Source: an uncultured Mycoplasmatota bacterium (lineage in GTDB: Bacteria > Bacillota_I > Bacilli_A > RF39 > UBA660). From it: 6,005 bases of DNA. Location of the stretch: contig CAOJKG010000053.1 in NCBI GenBank assembly GCA_948437815.1, positions 1 through 6,005 on the forward strand. The letters run 5' to 3'. Shown here piece after piece: positions 1 to 5,995 of the stretch (position 1 is its first letter; each line of letters opens with the position of its first letter). The position numbers and the translations under genes are program-made. A model generated the notes under the pieces. The model made no database searches. It saw only the letters and a program-made list of their open reading frames with translations, and had not been told where the DNA came from.

Positions 1-341
1 TCTTTATCTAAAATTTTTGTTACTTGTTTAAAATATGTTTCTCCACTTTTACGCGTTTCTTCAAATGTTAATTGTGGTCTAGTTTTACTTTTTCCACTAG
101 GGTCCCCTATCATTGCAGTAAAATCTCCTATTACAAATACTATTTCATGTCCCATATCTTGTAATAGTTTTAATACCCTTAACGGAACTGTATGCCCTAA
201 GTGTAAATCTGGTCTTGATGGGTCTGCCCCAAACTTTATTACTAACTTCTTATCGCTTTCTAATTTCTTTCTTAATGAATCTTCATTAAATATTTGAGTC
301 GCTTTTCTAATTATTAATTCGATTTGTTCTTTTCTTTCCAT
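1..341 (-). CDS. tyrS: Tyrosyl-tRNA synthetase, N-terminal part (3' end outside window)
   Basis: Class I aminoacyl-tRNA synthetase that charges tRNA-Tyr with tyrosine using ATP in the cytoplasm. About 113 codons are present. The start of the Rossmann catalytic domain is visible: a KFGADPSRPDLHLGH stretch with the HIGH-type signature HLGH at residues 47-50, followed by GDFTAMIGDPSGKSKTRP (residues 72-89), typical of bacterial TyrRS. The KMSKS loop and tRNA-binding C-terminus lie beyond position 1. The ATG at 341 is chosen because AAAGGAG (351-357) sits 9 nt upstream and the protein begins as the family does. The pattern resembles the TyrZ-like branch of TyrRS, but I could not test this. The gene is preceded by a T-box leader with a tyrosine specifier, which independently supports the assignment. 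An overlapping tyrosine-rich leader ORF covers its ribosome binding site and first codons. Confidence 0.93.
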   Translation of the reverse strand, partial: MERKEQIELIIRKATQIFNEDSLRKKLESDKKLVIKFGADPSRPDLHLGHTVPLRVLKLLQDMGHEIVFVIGDFTAMIGDPSGKSKTRPQLTFEETRKSGETYFKQVTKILDK

Positions 342-420
342 TTTTTATTTCTCCTTTGATTATTGTATAGTTAGTTAAATCACAATTATTTAAGTAATAA
401 TAGTAATAATACTCATCCAT
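307..420 (-). CDS. Tyrosine-rich leader peptide ORF upstream of tyrS (37 aa)
   Basis: Small ORF of 37 codons ending at TAG. It starts MDEYYYYYYLNNCDLTNYTI: codons 4-9 (394-411) are TAT TAT TAC TAT TAT TAC, with a further Tyr at codon 18, so 7 of 37 residues are Tyr. The ATG at 420 is preceded 8 nt away by AGGAGG within AGGAGGTGAT (425-434), a ten-base match to the 3' end of 16S rRNA and a better match than that of tyrS. The ORF begins right after the T-box terminator. It reads through the tyrS Shine-Dalgarno and ends 35 nt inside tyrS, in another frame. Inference: a regulatory leader peptide. Ribosomes short of Tyr-tRNA would stall upstream and leave the tyrS ribosome binding site open, while fast translation would cover it. 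The B. subtilis rtpA (anti-TRAP) leader, with Trp codons behind a T-box, is the closest known precedent. The tail residues probably have no function of their own. No homologue is recognised. Confidence 0.7.
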   Translation of the reverse strand: MDEYYYYYYLNNCDLTNYTIIKGEIKNGKKRTNRINN

Positions 421-424
421 ACAA

Positions 425-434
425 ATCACCTCCT
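425..434 (-). promoter_or_regulatory. Very strong ribosome binding site of the leader peptide
   Basis: AGGAGGTGAT matches the anti-Shine-Dalgarno end of 16S rRNA over ten bases. It sits directly after the terminator T-tract and 8 nt (counted from AGGAGG) before the ATG at 420. It is visible only in transcripts that read past the T-box terminator. Confidence 0.8.
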
Positions 435-476
435 AAAAATAAAAAATGAGCAAAACATCCAAAGGACGATTTGCTC
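435..476 (-). terminator. Intrinsic terminator of the tyrS T-box
   Basis: Stem GAGCAAA pairs with TTTGCTC; after a T/T mismatch, CGTCC pairs with GGATG (one G-U) around a TTT loop. The run ATTTTTTATTTTT follows. It forms when tRNA-Tyr is charged, and may also stop read-through from the toxin-antitoxin genes upstream. Confidence 0.93.
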
Positions 477-490
477 GTGGTACCACCTTT
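461..490 (-). promoter_or_regulatory. T-box antiterminator
   Basis: AAAGG (486-490) pairs with CCTTT (461-465), and ACG pairs with CGT (466-468), leaving the seven-base TGGTACC bulge that receives the tRNA acceptor end. It uses bases CGTCC that are otherwise part of the terminator stem, so the two folds exclude each other. Confidence 0.88.
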
Positions 491-662
491 ATTTGTAATA
501 AATAGTTTATTACCTCTTATTGATAACGATGTTGCTCACCGATTTAAAATCATCATTTGTAATTCATTATTTTATATTTACTTGTTTTCACCTTACACAA
601 GTTCTCTAAAAAAATCTTAAAATAATTACTTCGAATGAATCGCTTTTTAACTAACTAAATAT

Positions 663-691
663 ATTATACTATATTTTATGTAAGTATGCAA
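663..691 (-). promoter_or_regulatory. Promoter of tyrS
   Basis: TTGCAT (686-691) and TATAAT (663-668) are separated by exactly 17 bases, a near-consensus sigma-A promoter. The start would be about position 656, giving a leader of roughly 220 nt up to the terminator end. It lies only about 29 bases after the toxin stop codon. Confidence 0.8.
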
Positions 692-719
692 ATATGATTA
701 AATGTGTATTTTTCAATCT

Positions 720-998
720 TTAAATATTATCATAATGGCTCCACATTCTTATTATGCGAATTTCTTTATTCTCTTCATTAACTTCATATACAATACGATG
801 TTGTCTAGTAATTCTTCTAGAATACAAACTATTTAAATCGCCACTTAGTTTTTCATATGCTGGTGGATAACAAAAAAGATCCTCTAACATTAAAGTTAAA
901 ATGTTTTTACAATTTTTATCTAATCCAGAACTTTTTAATTTGATTTTATCTTTTTCTGCTTGTTTAGAAAATTTAATTTTATATTTACCACTCTTCAT
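720..998 (-). CDS. yoeB: Txe/YoeB-family toxin (RelE superfamily mRNA interferase)
   Basis: Protein of 92 aa; YoeB of E. coli has 84. These toxins bind the ribosomal A site and cut mRNA during translation, and are held inactive by a YefM-type antitoxin. Aligned by eye to E. coli YoeB, the catalytic residues are kept: Glu49 (for E46) in YEKL, Arg68 (for R65) in SRRITRQHRIVYEV, and His88-Tyr89 (for H83-Y84) in MWSHYDNI. Unlike E. coli YoeB, a short DNI tail follows the His-Tyr pair. The ATG at 998 overlaps the end of the antitoxin gene by 14 nt, and AAGGAG inside that gene lies 10 nt upstream, so the two are translationally coupled. No frameshift or missing catalytic residue is seen, so it should be active. 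No terminator is visible between its stop and the tyrS promoter. Confidence 0.88.
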   Translation of the reverse strand: MKSGKYKIKFSKQAEKDKIKLKSSGLDKNCKNILTLMLEDLFCYPPAYEKLSGDLNSLYSRRITRQHRIVYEVNEENKEIRIIRMWSHYDNI

Positions 999-1242
999 CA
1001 GGGTTAAACTCCTTGGCTTTTGTCCAATCTTCTGTATTTCTAATTTTGTTTACATCTTCAACAAAGCCTGGAATACTGGATAAATATAATGTTTCTTCAA
1101 TATTTTTCCATTCTTCTTCTGATATTAAAACGGCATTTTTACCTTTATTATTGACAATAGTAATTGGATTAAAGCCTACATTAACATCAGCGACTAATTG
1201 AAATAGATTTTGTCTTGCTTTTGTAATATTTATTGTACTCAT
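985..1242 (-). CDS. yefM: YefM/Phd-family antitoxin
   Basis: Antitoxin of 85 aa that should neutralise the downstream YoeB-like toxin and repress its own operon as a DNA-binding complex. The N-terminal part has the YefM/Phd pattern: MSTINITKARQNLFQLV, then PITIVNNKGKNAVLISEEEW. The C-terminal part is acidic with Trp residues, the usual toxin-binding segment. An upstream in-frame ATG at 1251 would add MIF, but I prefer the ATG at 1242. The only Shine-Dalgarno-like sequence, GAGATGA, is placed correctly for 1242 and overlaps the 1251 codon itself. The promoter also puts the transcript start at about 1254, nearly on top of 1251. The stop overlaps the toxin start. Gene order antitoxin then toxin is standard for this family. 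Confidence 0.88.
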   Translation of the reverse strand: MSTINITKARQNLFQLVADVNVGFNPITIVNNKGKNAVLISEEEWKNIEETLYLSSIPGFVEDVNKIRNTEDWTKAKEFNPDEEW

Positions 1243-1260
1243 GAATATCATCTCGATTTA

Positions 1261-1289
1261 ATTATAACGTACTTTTTAACGTACGTCAA
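1261..1289 (-). promoter_or_regulatory. Toxin-antitoxin promoter with embedded operator repeats
   Basis: TTGACG (1284-1289) and TATAAT (1261-1266) are 17 bases apart. The element AACGTAC occurs twice as a 12-bp-spaced direct repeat (1266-1272, 1278-1284). ACGTAC and GTACGT (1267-1272, 1281-1286) also form an inverted repeat filling the spacer. YefM operators carry TGTACA-type hexamer palindromes, so these GTAC-centred sites are the likely autorepression operator (inference). The 5' untranslated region would be only about 12 nt. Confidence 0.75.
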
Positions 1290-1327
1290 CTTTTTATTAT
1301 TATATGTTAAAAACTATTAAAAATACA

Positions 1328-1894
1328 TTACTGCATTAATAAATTTAAGTAATGAATTATATCTTCTTTACTATATTCATTTGTGTTTTTCATCCATTCT
1401 ATACAAATACTTGTAACTGCTCCGATATAAAATGTAGATATAACTTTACTTGGTATCTTTTCATTTTCTTTCAAATTCTTTTCTAAGCGTTCATTAACAT
1501 CATTATTGATAACATCTAATAATATATCCATAACTATACTATTACGATTATTTGTTAATATATCTTGATATATTTTCTTTTTTTCTTCAATATGGGTTAA
1601 TATCATTTCAATCATTTCTAAATAATATTCTTTTGTATTAAAAGTACTGCCGTTATCTTTTATAGCTTTTGCTAGTTCCTCTTTTAATGTGCTAATAAAA
1701 CCTACTACTAACTCATATTTATCTTGATAATGGGCGTAAAATGTTGAACGATTAATTAATGCCTTATTACATATATCTGAGACTTTTATTTCTTCAAATG
1801 TTTTTTCTTTTAATAAATCTATTAGTGTAGCATAAAGCAAATTCTCAGTTTTAATTACTCGTAAATCTTTTTTGTTTTCTTCTTTTTTAATCAT
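1328..1894 (-). CDS. TetR/AcrR-family transcriptional regulator
   Basis: Protein of 188 aa, a normal TetR length. The N-terminal helix-turn-helix is clear: LLKEKTFEEIKVSDICNKAL (residues 27-46) followed by INRSTFYAHYQDKYELV, with the diagnostic STFYxHYxDKxEL recognition-helix region at residues 50-62. The rest is all-helical, ending GAVTSICIEWMKN, and resembles the C-terminal domain of DhaS-like TetR proteins common in Bacillota (by eye). These proteins normally repress a nearby promoter and release DNA on binding a small molecule. The gene is divergent from the MMPL exporter gene, with 177 bp between starts, so that exporter is the likely target, and autoregulation is likely. The ATG at 1894 has an AGGTGA ribosome binding site close by. 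The N-terminus before the HTH is unusually Lys/Glu-rich. No terminator is visible after its stop. The ligand cannot be inferred. Confidence 0.9.
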   Translation of the reverse strand: MIKKEENKKDLRVIKTENLLYATLIDLLKEKTFEEIKVSDICNKALINRSTFYAHYQDKYELVVGFISTLKEELAKAIKDNGSTFNTKEYYLEMIEMILTHIEEKKKIYQDILTNNRNSIVMDILLDVINNDVNERLEKNLKENEKIPSKVISTFYIGAVTSICIEWMKNTNEYSKEDIIHYLNLLMQ

Positions 1895-1910
1895 ATTATC
1901 ACCTAGCTAA

Positions 1911-1938
1911 ATTATATCTTATTTTTAATATTTGTAAA
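1911..1938 (-). promoter_or_regulatory. Candidate promoter of the TetR gene
   Basis: TATAAT (1911-1916) is preceded, 16 bases away, by TTTACA (1933-1938). The -10 is a perfect consensus; the -35 and spacing are acceptable. It lies in the shared divergent region, so a repressor bound here could affect both genes. Confidence 0.55.
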
Positions 1939-2018
1939 GATATCAAACAAGATGTTGCTTATTTATACATACATTTTTTAAATATCTGTTGGTTATCGTA
2001 CATTTAATTCTTTATGTG

Positions 2019-2048
2019 TTTCAATTTTTTGATTTTTAATAATAAAAT
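2019..2048 (+). promoter_or_regulatory. Weak candidate promoter of the MMPL exporter gene
   Basis: TTTCAA (2019-2024) and TAAAAT (2043-2048) are 18 bases apart, upstream of a strong ribosome binding site. The region is so AT-rich that this is only the best of several poor matches. No convincing palindromic TetR operator was found between 1895 and 2071. Confidence 0.25.
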
Positions 2049-2071
2049 ATATTACGTTTAAGGAGGTTATT

Positions 2072-5000
2072 ATGAAAAAATTTGCAAAGTTTATTTGCGA
2101 ACATAAAAATTTAATTATTGGATTTTCTGTTGTCCTTTTTGTTTTATCTTTAATAGGTAATGCGCTTACTCATATTAATTATGATATTTTGGTTTATTTA
2201 CCAGATAATATCGATACTATTAAAGGTCAAAATATTTTAACAGATGATTTTGGTATGGGTGGATATTCTATTGCTATAATGGATGGAATGGATGCCAAAC
2301 AAATTGTAAAACTTAAAGAAGATTTGCAAGATATTAATGGTGTTGGAGAAGTTATTAGTCTTTATGACATTGTGGGTACTACGATACCTATTGAAATGCT
2401 TCCCAAAGAAATAATTAGTAAACTTCATGATGGTAATTCTGATTTACTTTTTATTACTTTTACTGATTCTACTTCTAGTGAACTTACTTTACAAGCAGTT
2501 TCGGAAATAAGAAATATTACAGAAGAACACGTAAAACTTGGTGGTATGAGTTCAATGGTTTTAGATACTATGAATCTTTCTAATAAAGAAATTGCTATCT
2601 ATATTATAATTGCTGTTGCGCTTTGTATTATTGTCTTAGAACTAGCTCTAGATTCATTTATTGTACCAATCTTATTATTACTTAATATTGGTATTGCTAT
2701 TATATTTAATCTAGGTAGTAATATTTTTCTGGGACAAATATCTTATATTACCAAAGCTTTAGTTGCTGTCCTACAACTTGGTGTTACTACTGATTTCTCA
2801 ATATTTCTTTACCACTCTTATGAAGCTAAAAAGAAAATTTATAAAAATCATAAGGATGCTATGGTGGAAGCTATATGCGAAACATTTACTAGTGTTACAG
2901 GGAGTAGCTTAACTACTATTATTGGTTTCTTAGTTTTGATAACTATGAACTTAACTCTGGGAACAGATTTAGGTATTGTTATGGCTAAAGGTGTTGCCTT
3001 AGGCGTAATAACAGTTTTAACTTTATTTCCTAGTTTATTACTAGCTTCTGATAAACTAATTGATAAAACTAAACATAAAACTTTTATTCCTAATTTTAGT
3101 AAGATTTATAAGTTTGTAATTAAATATCATAAAGGCTTTTTTGCTGGTTTCTTAATTTTACTTGTTCCTTTTTATCTAGCACAAGCTAATGTTGATGTTT
3201 ATTATAAAATTGATAAAACTTTACCAGATACCCTAGAAAGTATAGAAGCGAATAAAATACTTAAAGATAAATTTAATATGGTTAGTATGGAAATTATTTT
3301 ACTAGATAAAAATCTTAAACAAAACGATATGAATAATTTAATCAATGATTTAGAAAATACTGAGGGAATAGATTTTGTTCTATCAATGGCAAAATTACAA
3401 GAACTTAATATTACAAATGATATTATTCCTGAAGATTTAAAAAAAGTATTTATAAGCGATAAATATCAAATGCTTATGTTTAATTCAATTTATGATATCG
3501 CTAGTGATGATTTAAATAAACAAGTAGAAATTGTAGATAAAATAGTAAAAAAATATGATAAAAATGCTTTAGTCGCTGGTGAAGGTCCTCTTATGAAAGA
3601 TTTAATTGAAATAAGTAATACCGATTTTAATAATGTTAATGTATCTTCTATTGTTTGTATTTTCTTTGTATTATTTATTGTTTTAAAATCACTTTCTTTA
3701 CCTTTCTTACTCATTATAGCTATTGAGTTTGCAATATTCCTTAATATGGGTATCGCTTACTTTAGTGGTAACATCTTACCATTTGTTGCTCCAATTGTAT
3801 TAGGTACTATTCAACTAGGAGCTACAATAGATTACGCAATATTAATGACAACTACTTACTTAGAAAAAAGAAAGGATGCTTTAAATAAAAAGGATGCAAT
3901 GTATAAAACTTTAGAATATTCTGGTAACTCAATTTTTGTAAGTGGTATGTGCTTTTTTGCAGCAACTTTTGGTGTAGGTGTTTATTCTGATTTAGAAATG
4001 GTTGGCTCCCTTTGTTCTTTAATTAGTAGAGGCGCTATTATTAGTATGCTAGTAGTTATTACTATTTTACCTTCTATACTCTTAATATTTGATAAATTAA
4101 TCATGAAAACAACTATTCATGGAAAGGATGATATAAAAATGAAAAATAAAAATTTAAAAAAATTAGGCTTAGCCTTAATTATAGGTGGTGCTCTTTTTAC
4201 AAGTAGTCCCCTTAATACTTATGCTTTAATAAAAGATGAAACTGTTTATACAAAATTAAATTATGATGGTACTATTAATAATACTTTAGTAAATACTAAA
4301 TTAATTAATAATGAAAACTTAGAAGAAATTGAAGACTATACTATTCTTAATGATATTTTAAACTTAAGTAATGATAATACTTATAAACCTTATAAAGATA
4401 GAATTATTTGGAATAGCTATAAAAGTGATATAACTTATAGAGGAACTACTACTAAAACTTTACCTATTACTACTAATGTTACTTATTATCTTGATGATAT
4501 AGAAACTAATCTTAATGATATGATTGGTAAGAGTGGTAAAATTAAAATAGTTGTAAAATATCAAAATACAGATAAACATATAGCGAAAATAAATGGTAAG
4601 AATGAAACCCTTTATACCCCTTTTATGGTTATGTTAGGAACTATTATTGATGATGAGTATAATAAAAATATATCTGTTAGTAATGGTAAAGTTATAAACA
4701 ATGGTATTAATAATATAATTATTGGTATTGCTACTCCAGGCTTATATGAGAGTTTAAATTTAAATGAATTAAAGAAAACTGATACTATTACTATATCTTT
4801 TGATACTACTAAATTTGAACTTGCAAGTATTTATTCTGTTGCTACTCCAAAAACTATTACAAGTTCTGATGTTAATGATTTTAAAGATTTAAATAGTTTA
4901 TATTCTAAAGTTAATGATTTACAAAGTGGTATTGATAAAATTCAGGCTGGAGTTAAAGATTTATCTTCTGGTAGTTCAGCTTTAGATGGAGGTATTAAAG

Positions 5001-5857
5001 AACTTAATAATGGTATTATTTATGCAAATACAATGTTTCAAGAGATTAAAGCTGGCAGCGCTTCTTTAAATAATGGAATAAATAAACTTGCAAAGACACT
5101 GGATGCTATGATGTTACAAGTAAACTCAATAATGATAGATGCTAATACTTTAATGAATTCTTTTAATACTAATACATTAAATGATTTGACTACTTTAATA
5201 AAAGCTAATGATAGTACTATTAAAGAATTTGAAGTATTAATTAATTCTTTACCTGATGATATAAAACAACAAATTATGACTCCTGATATGACTATTAAAC
5301 TTGCATCACTATCAAAACTACATACTAATAATGAAAAGACAATTAAAAATTTAAATGATATTTCCGCTAAATTAAATTCTATTAAAAATGAAATCGTAAG
5401 TTTACAAAATAAAATATCTAATATCAAAGCTTTACAAGATGGTGTCAATACTTTGAAAAATGGGGCTAATAATTTAACTATTGGAATTGAGGCTTTTGAT
5501 AATCAAGCACTTAAAGTTTTAGTAAGTGGCTCTAATTCCCTTAAAAATGGAGCTAGTTCTTTAAATACTGGAGTTAAAACTTTAGAAAATGGTATCGTAA
5601 CTTATAATAAAAATGGTATTTCTAAAATATCTTATATTGTAAATAACGATGTTAAAGGGATGTCTAATAGAGTTCAAGCTTTAGTAAATTTAAGTGAAAA
5701 CTATAATTCTTTTGCTGGTAAAACAAATAATACTACTAGTGAAACTAAATTTGTGATGGTTATTGATGGAAAAAAAGATGCTAAAAAAGAGATTAAAACT
5801 ACCGAGAAACAAGAAAAAATCTCTATATGGCGGAGATTTATAAATCTATTCAAATAA
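2072..5857 (+). CDS. MMPL/RND-family exporter fused to a secreted Gly-heptad-repeat domain
   Basis: Single ORF of 1261 codons starting 5 nt after AAGGAGG. Residues 1-680 form a proton-driven MMPL (RND superfamily) exporter built from two similar halves, each with a large outer loop. Membrane segments lie at about 13-33, 174-193, 195-215, 225-247, 281-325 (two) and 354-372, and in the second half at about 525-540, 542-563, 567-592, 617-635 and 643-673. Outer loops are at about 34-173 and 373-524. The paired TM4/TM10 signatures QLGVTTDF (Asp241) and QLGATIDY (Asp587) fit the family's proton-relay Asp positions. Residues 690-718 read as a signal peptide (Lys-rich start, GLALIIGGALFTSS core, possible cleavage after NTYA). 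The remainder is a polar domain (719-930) and two blocks of seven-residue SG/NG-x-x-x-L repeats (about 945-1008, 1122-1175), as in YhgE/Pip-like proteins. A basic, amphipathic tail (WRRFINLFK) ends it. Substrate unknown; lipids or amphiphilic drugs are typical of the family. Most MMPL exporters stop near residue 680, so the fusion is unusual. Confidence 0.85.
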   Translation: MKKFAKFICEHKNLIIGFSVVLFVLSLIGNALTHINYDILVYLPDNIDTIKGQNILTDDFGMGGYSIAIMDGMDAKQIVKLKEDLQDINGVGEVISLYDIVGTTIPIEMLPKEIISKLHDGNSDLLFITFTDSTSSELTLQAVSEIRNITEEHVKLGGMSSMVLDTMNLSNKEIAIYIIIAVALCIIVLELALDSFIVPILLLLNIGIAIIFNLGSNIFLGQISYITKALVAVLQLGVTTDFSIFLYHSYEAKKKIYKNHKDAMVEAICETFTSVTGSSLTTIIGFLVLITMNLTLGTDLGIVMAKGVALGVITVLTLFPSLLLASDKLIDKTKHKTFIPNFSKIYKFVIKYHKGFFAGFLILLVPFYLAQANVDVYYKIDKTLPDTLESIEANKILKDKFNMVSMEIILLDKNLKQNDMNNLINDLENTEGIDFVLSMAKLQELNITNDIIPEDLKKVFISDKYQMLMFNSIYDIASDDLNKQVEIVDKIVKKYDKNALVAGEGPLMKDLIEISNTDFNNVNVSSIVCIFFVLFIVLKSLSLPFLLIIAIEFAIFLNMGIAYFSGNILPFVAPIVLGTIQLGATIDYAILMTTTYLEKRKDALNKKDAMYKTLEYSGNSIFVSGMCFFAATFGVGVYSDLEMVGSLCSLISRGAIISMLVVITILPSILLIFDKLIMKTTIHGKDDIKMKNKNLKKLGLALIIGGALFTSSPLNTYALIKDETVYTKLNYDGTINNTLVNTKLINNENLEEIEDYTILNDILNLSNDNTYKPYKDRIIWNSYKSDITYRGTTTKTLPITTNVTYYLDDIETNLNDMIGKSGKIKIVVKYQNTDKHIAKINGKNETLYTPFMVMLGTIIDDEYNKNISVSNGKVINNGINNIIIGIATPGLYESLNLNELKKTDTITISFDTTKFELASIYSVATPKTITSSDVNDFKDLNSLYSKVNDLQSGIDKIQAGVKDLSSGSSALDGGIKELNNGIIYANTMFQEIKAGSASLNNGINKLAKTLDAMMLQVNSIMIDANTLMNSFNTNTLNDLTTLIKANDSTIKEFEVLINSLPDDIKQQIMTPDMTIKLASLSKLHTNNEKTIKNLNDISAKLNSIKNEIVSLQNKISNIKALQDGVNTLKNGANNLTIGIEAFDNQALKVLVSGSNSLKNGASSLNTGVKTLENGIVTYNKNGISKISYIVNNDVKGMSNRVQALVNLSENYNSFAGKTNNTTSETKFVMVIDGKKDAKKEIKTTEKQEKISIWRRFINLFK
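4123..4141 (+). promoter_or_regulatory. Possible internal ribosome binding site and start inside the exporter ORF
   Basis: AAAGGA (4123-4128) lies 10 nt before an in-frame ATG (4139-4141, Met690). This Met opens a textbook signal peptide. It looks like the retained start of a formerly separate gene and could still give a free 572-aa exported protein. Confidence 0.5.
4139..5857 (+). other. Exported-protein module of the fusion (residues 690-1261, 572 aa)
   Basis: This module has everything a stand-alone secreted protein needs: a ribosome binding site, Met, the n-region KNKNLKKLG, a hydrophobic core, and a polar beta-rich-looking stretch. Its coiled repeat blocks follow, with Gly at every seventh position (for example SGIDKIQAGVKDLSSGSSAL). 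It may act as an outer scaffold or partner of the exporter, as accessory proteins do for other MMPL systems. That role is inference. Whether it is made separately, cleaved off at the signal site, or stays joined cannot be told from sequence. Confidence 0.5.
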
Positions 5858-5894
5858 TCTAGTAATTATTTAAAAAATATGTTAATATTAAATT

Positions 5895-5927
5895 AGTAGA
5901 GCGTTAGGATGCAATCTAATATCTACT
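5895..5927 (+). other. Stem-loop in the 3' region of the exporter transcript
   Basis: AGTAGA (5895-5900) pairs with TCTACT (5922-5927), and inside it TTAG pairs with CTAA (plus AT/AT with a bulged G). It lies 10 bases before the terminator. It has no T-tract of its own and I do not recognise it as a known RNA family. Confidence 0.4.
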
Positions 5928-5937
5928 TGTTTAAGCG

Positions 5938-5975
5938 GACATTGACTGTAATAGTTAATGTCATTTTATTTATTC
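5938..5975 (+). terminator. Intrinsic terminator after the exporter gene
   Basis: GACATT pairs with AATGTC, extended by a G-U and ACT/AGT around a GTAAT loop (stem of ten pairs, 5938-5962), and is followed by ATTTTATTTATT. The T-run is interrupted and the stem is AT-rich, so strength is moderate. On the minus strand no T-run follows, so it points rightward. Confidence 0.7.
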
Positions 5976-5977
5976 TG

Positions 5978-5995
5978 AATAAGGTTACCCTTATT
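5978..5995. repeat. Small inverted repeat at the window end
   Basis: AATAAGG and CCTTATT enclose TTAC. An alternative pairing, AAGGTT (5981-5986) with AACCTT (5998-6003), excludes the first. No T-run follows on either strand within the window; the role is unknown. Confidence 0.35.

Larger units (their letters stand above)
435..656 (-). promoter_or_regulatory. Tyrosine T-box leader (tRNA-Tyr-sensing riboswitch) of tyrS
   Basis: The transcript folds as a T-box RNA that binds uncharged tRNA and then avoids termination. Visible parts in order of transcription: base of stem I near GCGATT (638-643); specifier loop with AGTA (627-630) facing GAA (563-565); stem I helix ATTATTTTA (618-626) pairing with TAAAATAAT (566-574); distal helix ACTTGT/ACAAGT closing a loop with GGTGAAA. 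The specifier codon is TAC (559-561), followed by A, which reads tyrosine and agrees with the downstream gene. A small stem CGGTG/CATCG follows, then a perfect stem III, GTAATAAA/TTTATTAC with a CTA loop (495-513), then the T-box core AAAGGTGGTACCACG (476-490). The bulge TGGT pairs with an ACCA tRNA end, fitting the A73 of bacterial tRNA-Tyr. The 5' end is estimated from the promoter. Confidence 0.93.

Noticed and set aside
394..411. TATTATTACTATTATTAC as a mere microsatellite
   Set aside because: It is a nine-base unit repeated twice, but it sits in frame behind a ten-base Shine-Dalgarno and ATG, upstream of tyrS and after a tyrosine T-box. Chance low-complexity sequence would not be expected to combine all of these.
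901..1201. Two plus-strand ORFs of about 60 codons (901-1083, 1013-1201)
   Set aside because: They lie opposite the toxin and antitoxin genes, lack ribosome sites and have no family features; they are antisense shadows.
1249..1251. Upstream ATG as antitoxin start
   Set aside because: It overlaps its own putative ribosome site and would lie within a few bases of the predicted transcript start; the ATG at 1242 fits better.
1290..1327. Terminator for the TetR gene
   Set aside because: The stretch is AT-rich with only weak A-T pairings and no stem followed by a T-run.
1895..2071. TetR operator palindrome in the divergent intergenic region
   Set aside because: Only short symmetric pieces such as GATATC and ACAT...ATGT were found; none extends into a convincing operator.
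2237..5448. Minus-strand ORFs at 2237-2428, 3490-3714 and 5038-5448
   Set aside because: All lie opposite the exporter ORF, with no ribosome binding sites and low-complexity hydrophobic translations that mirror the AT-rich coding strand.
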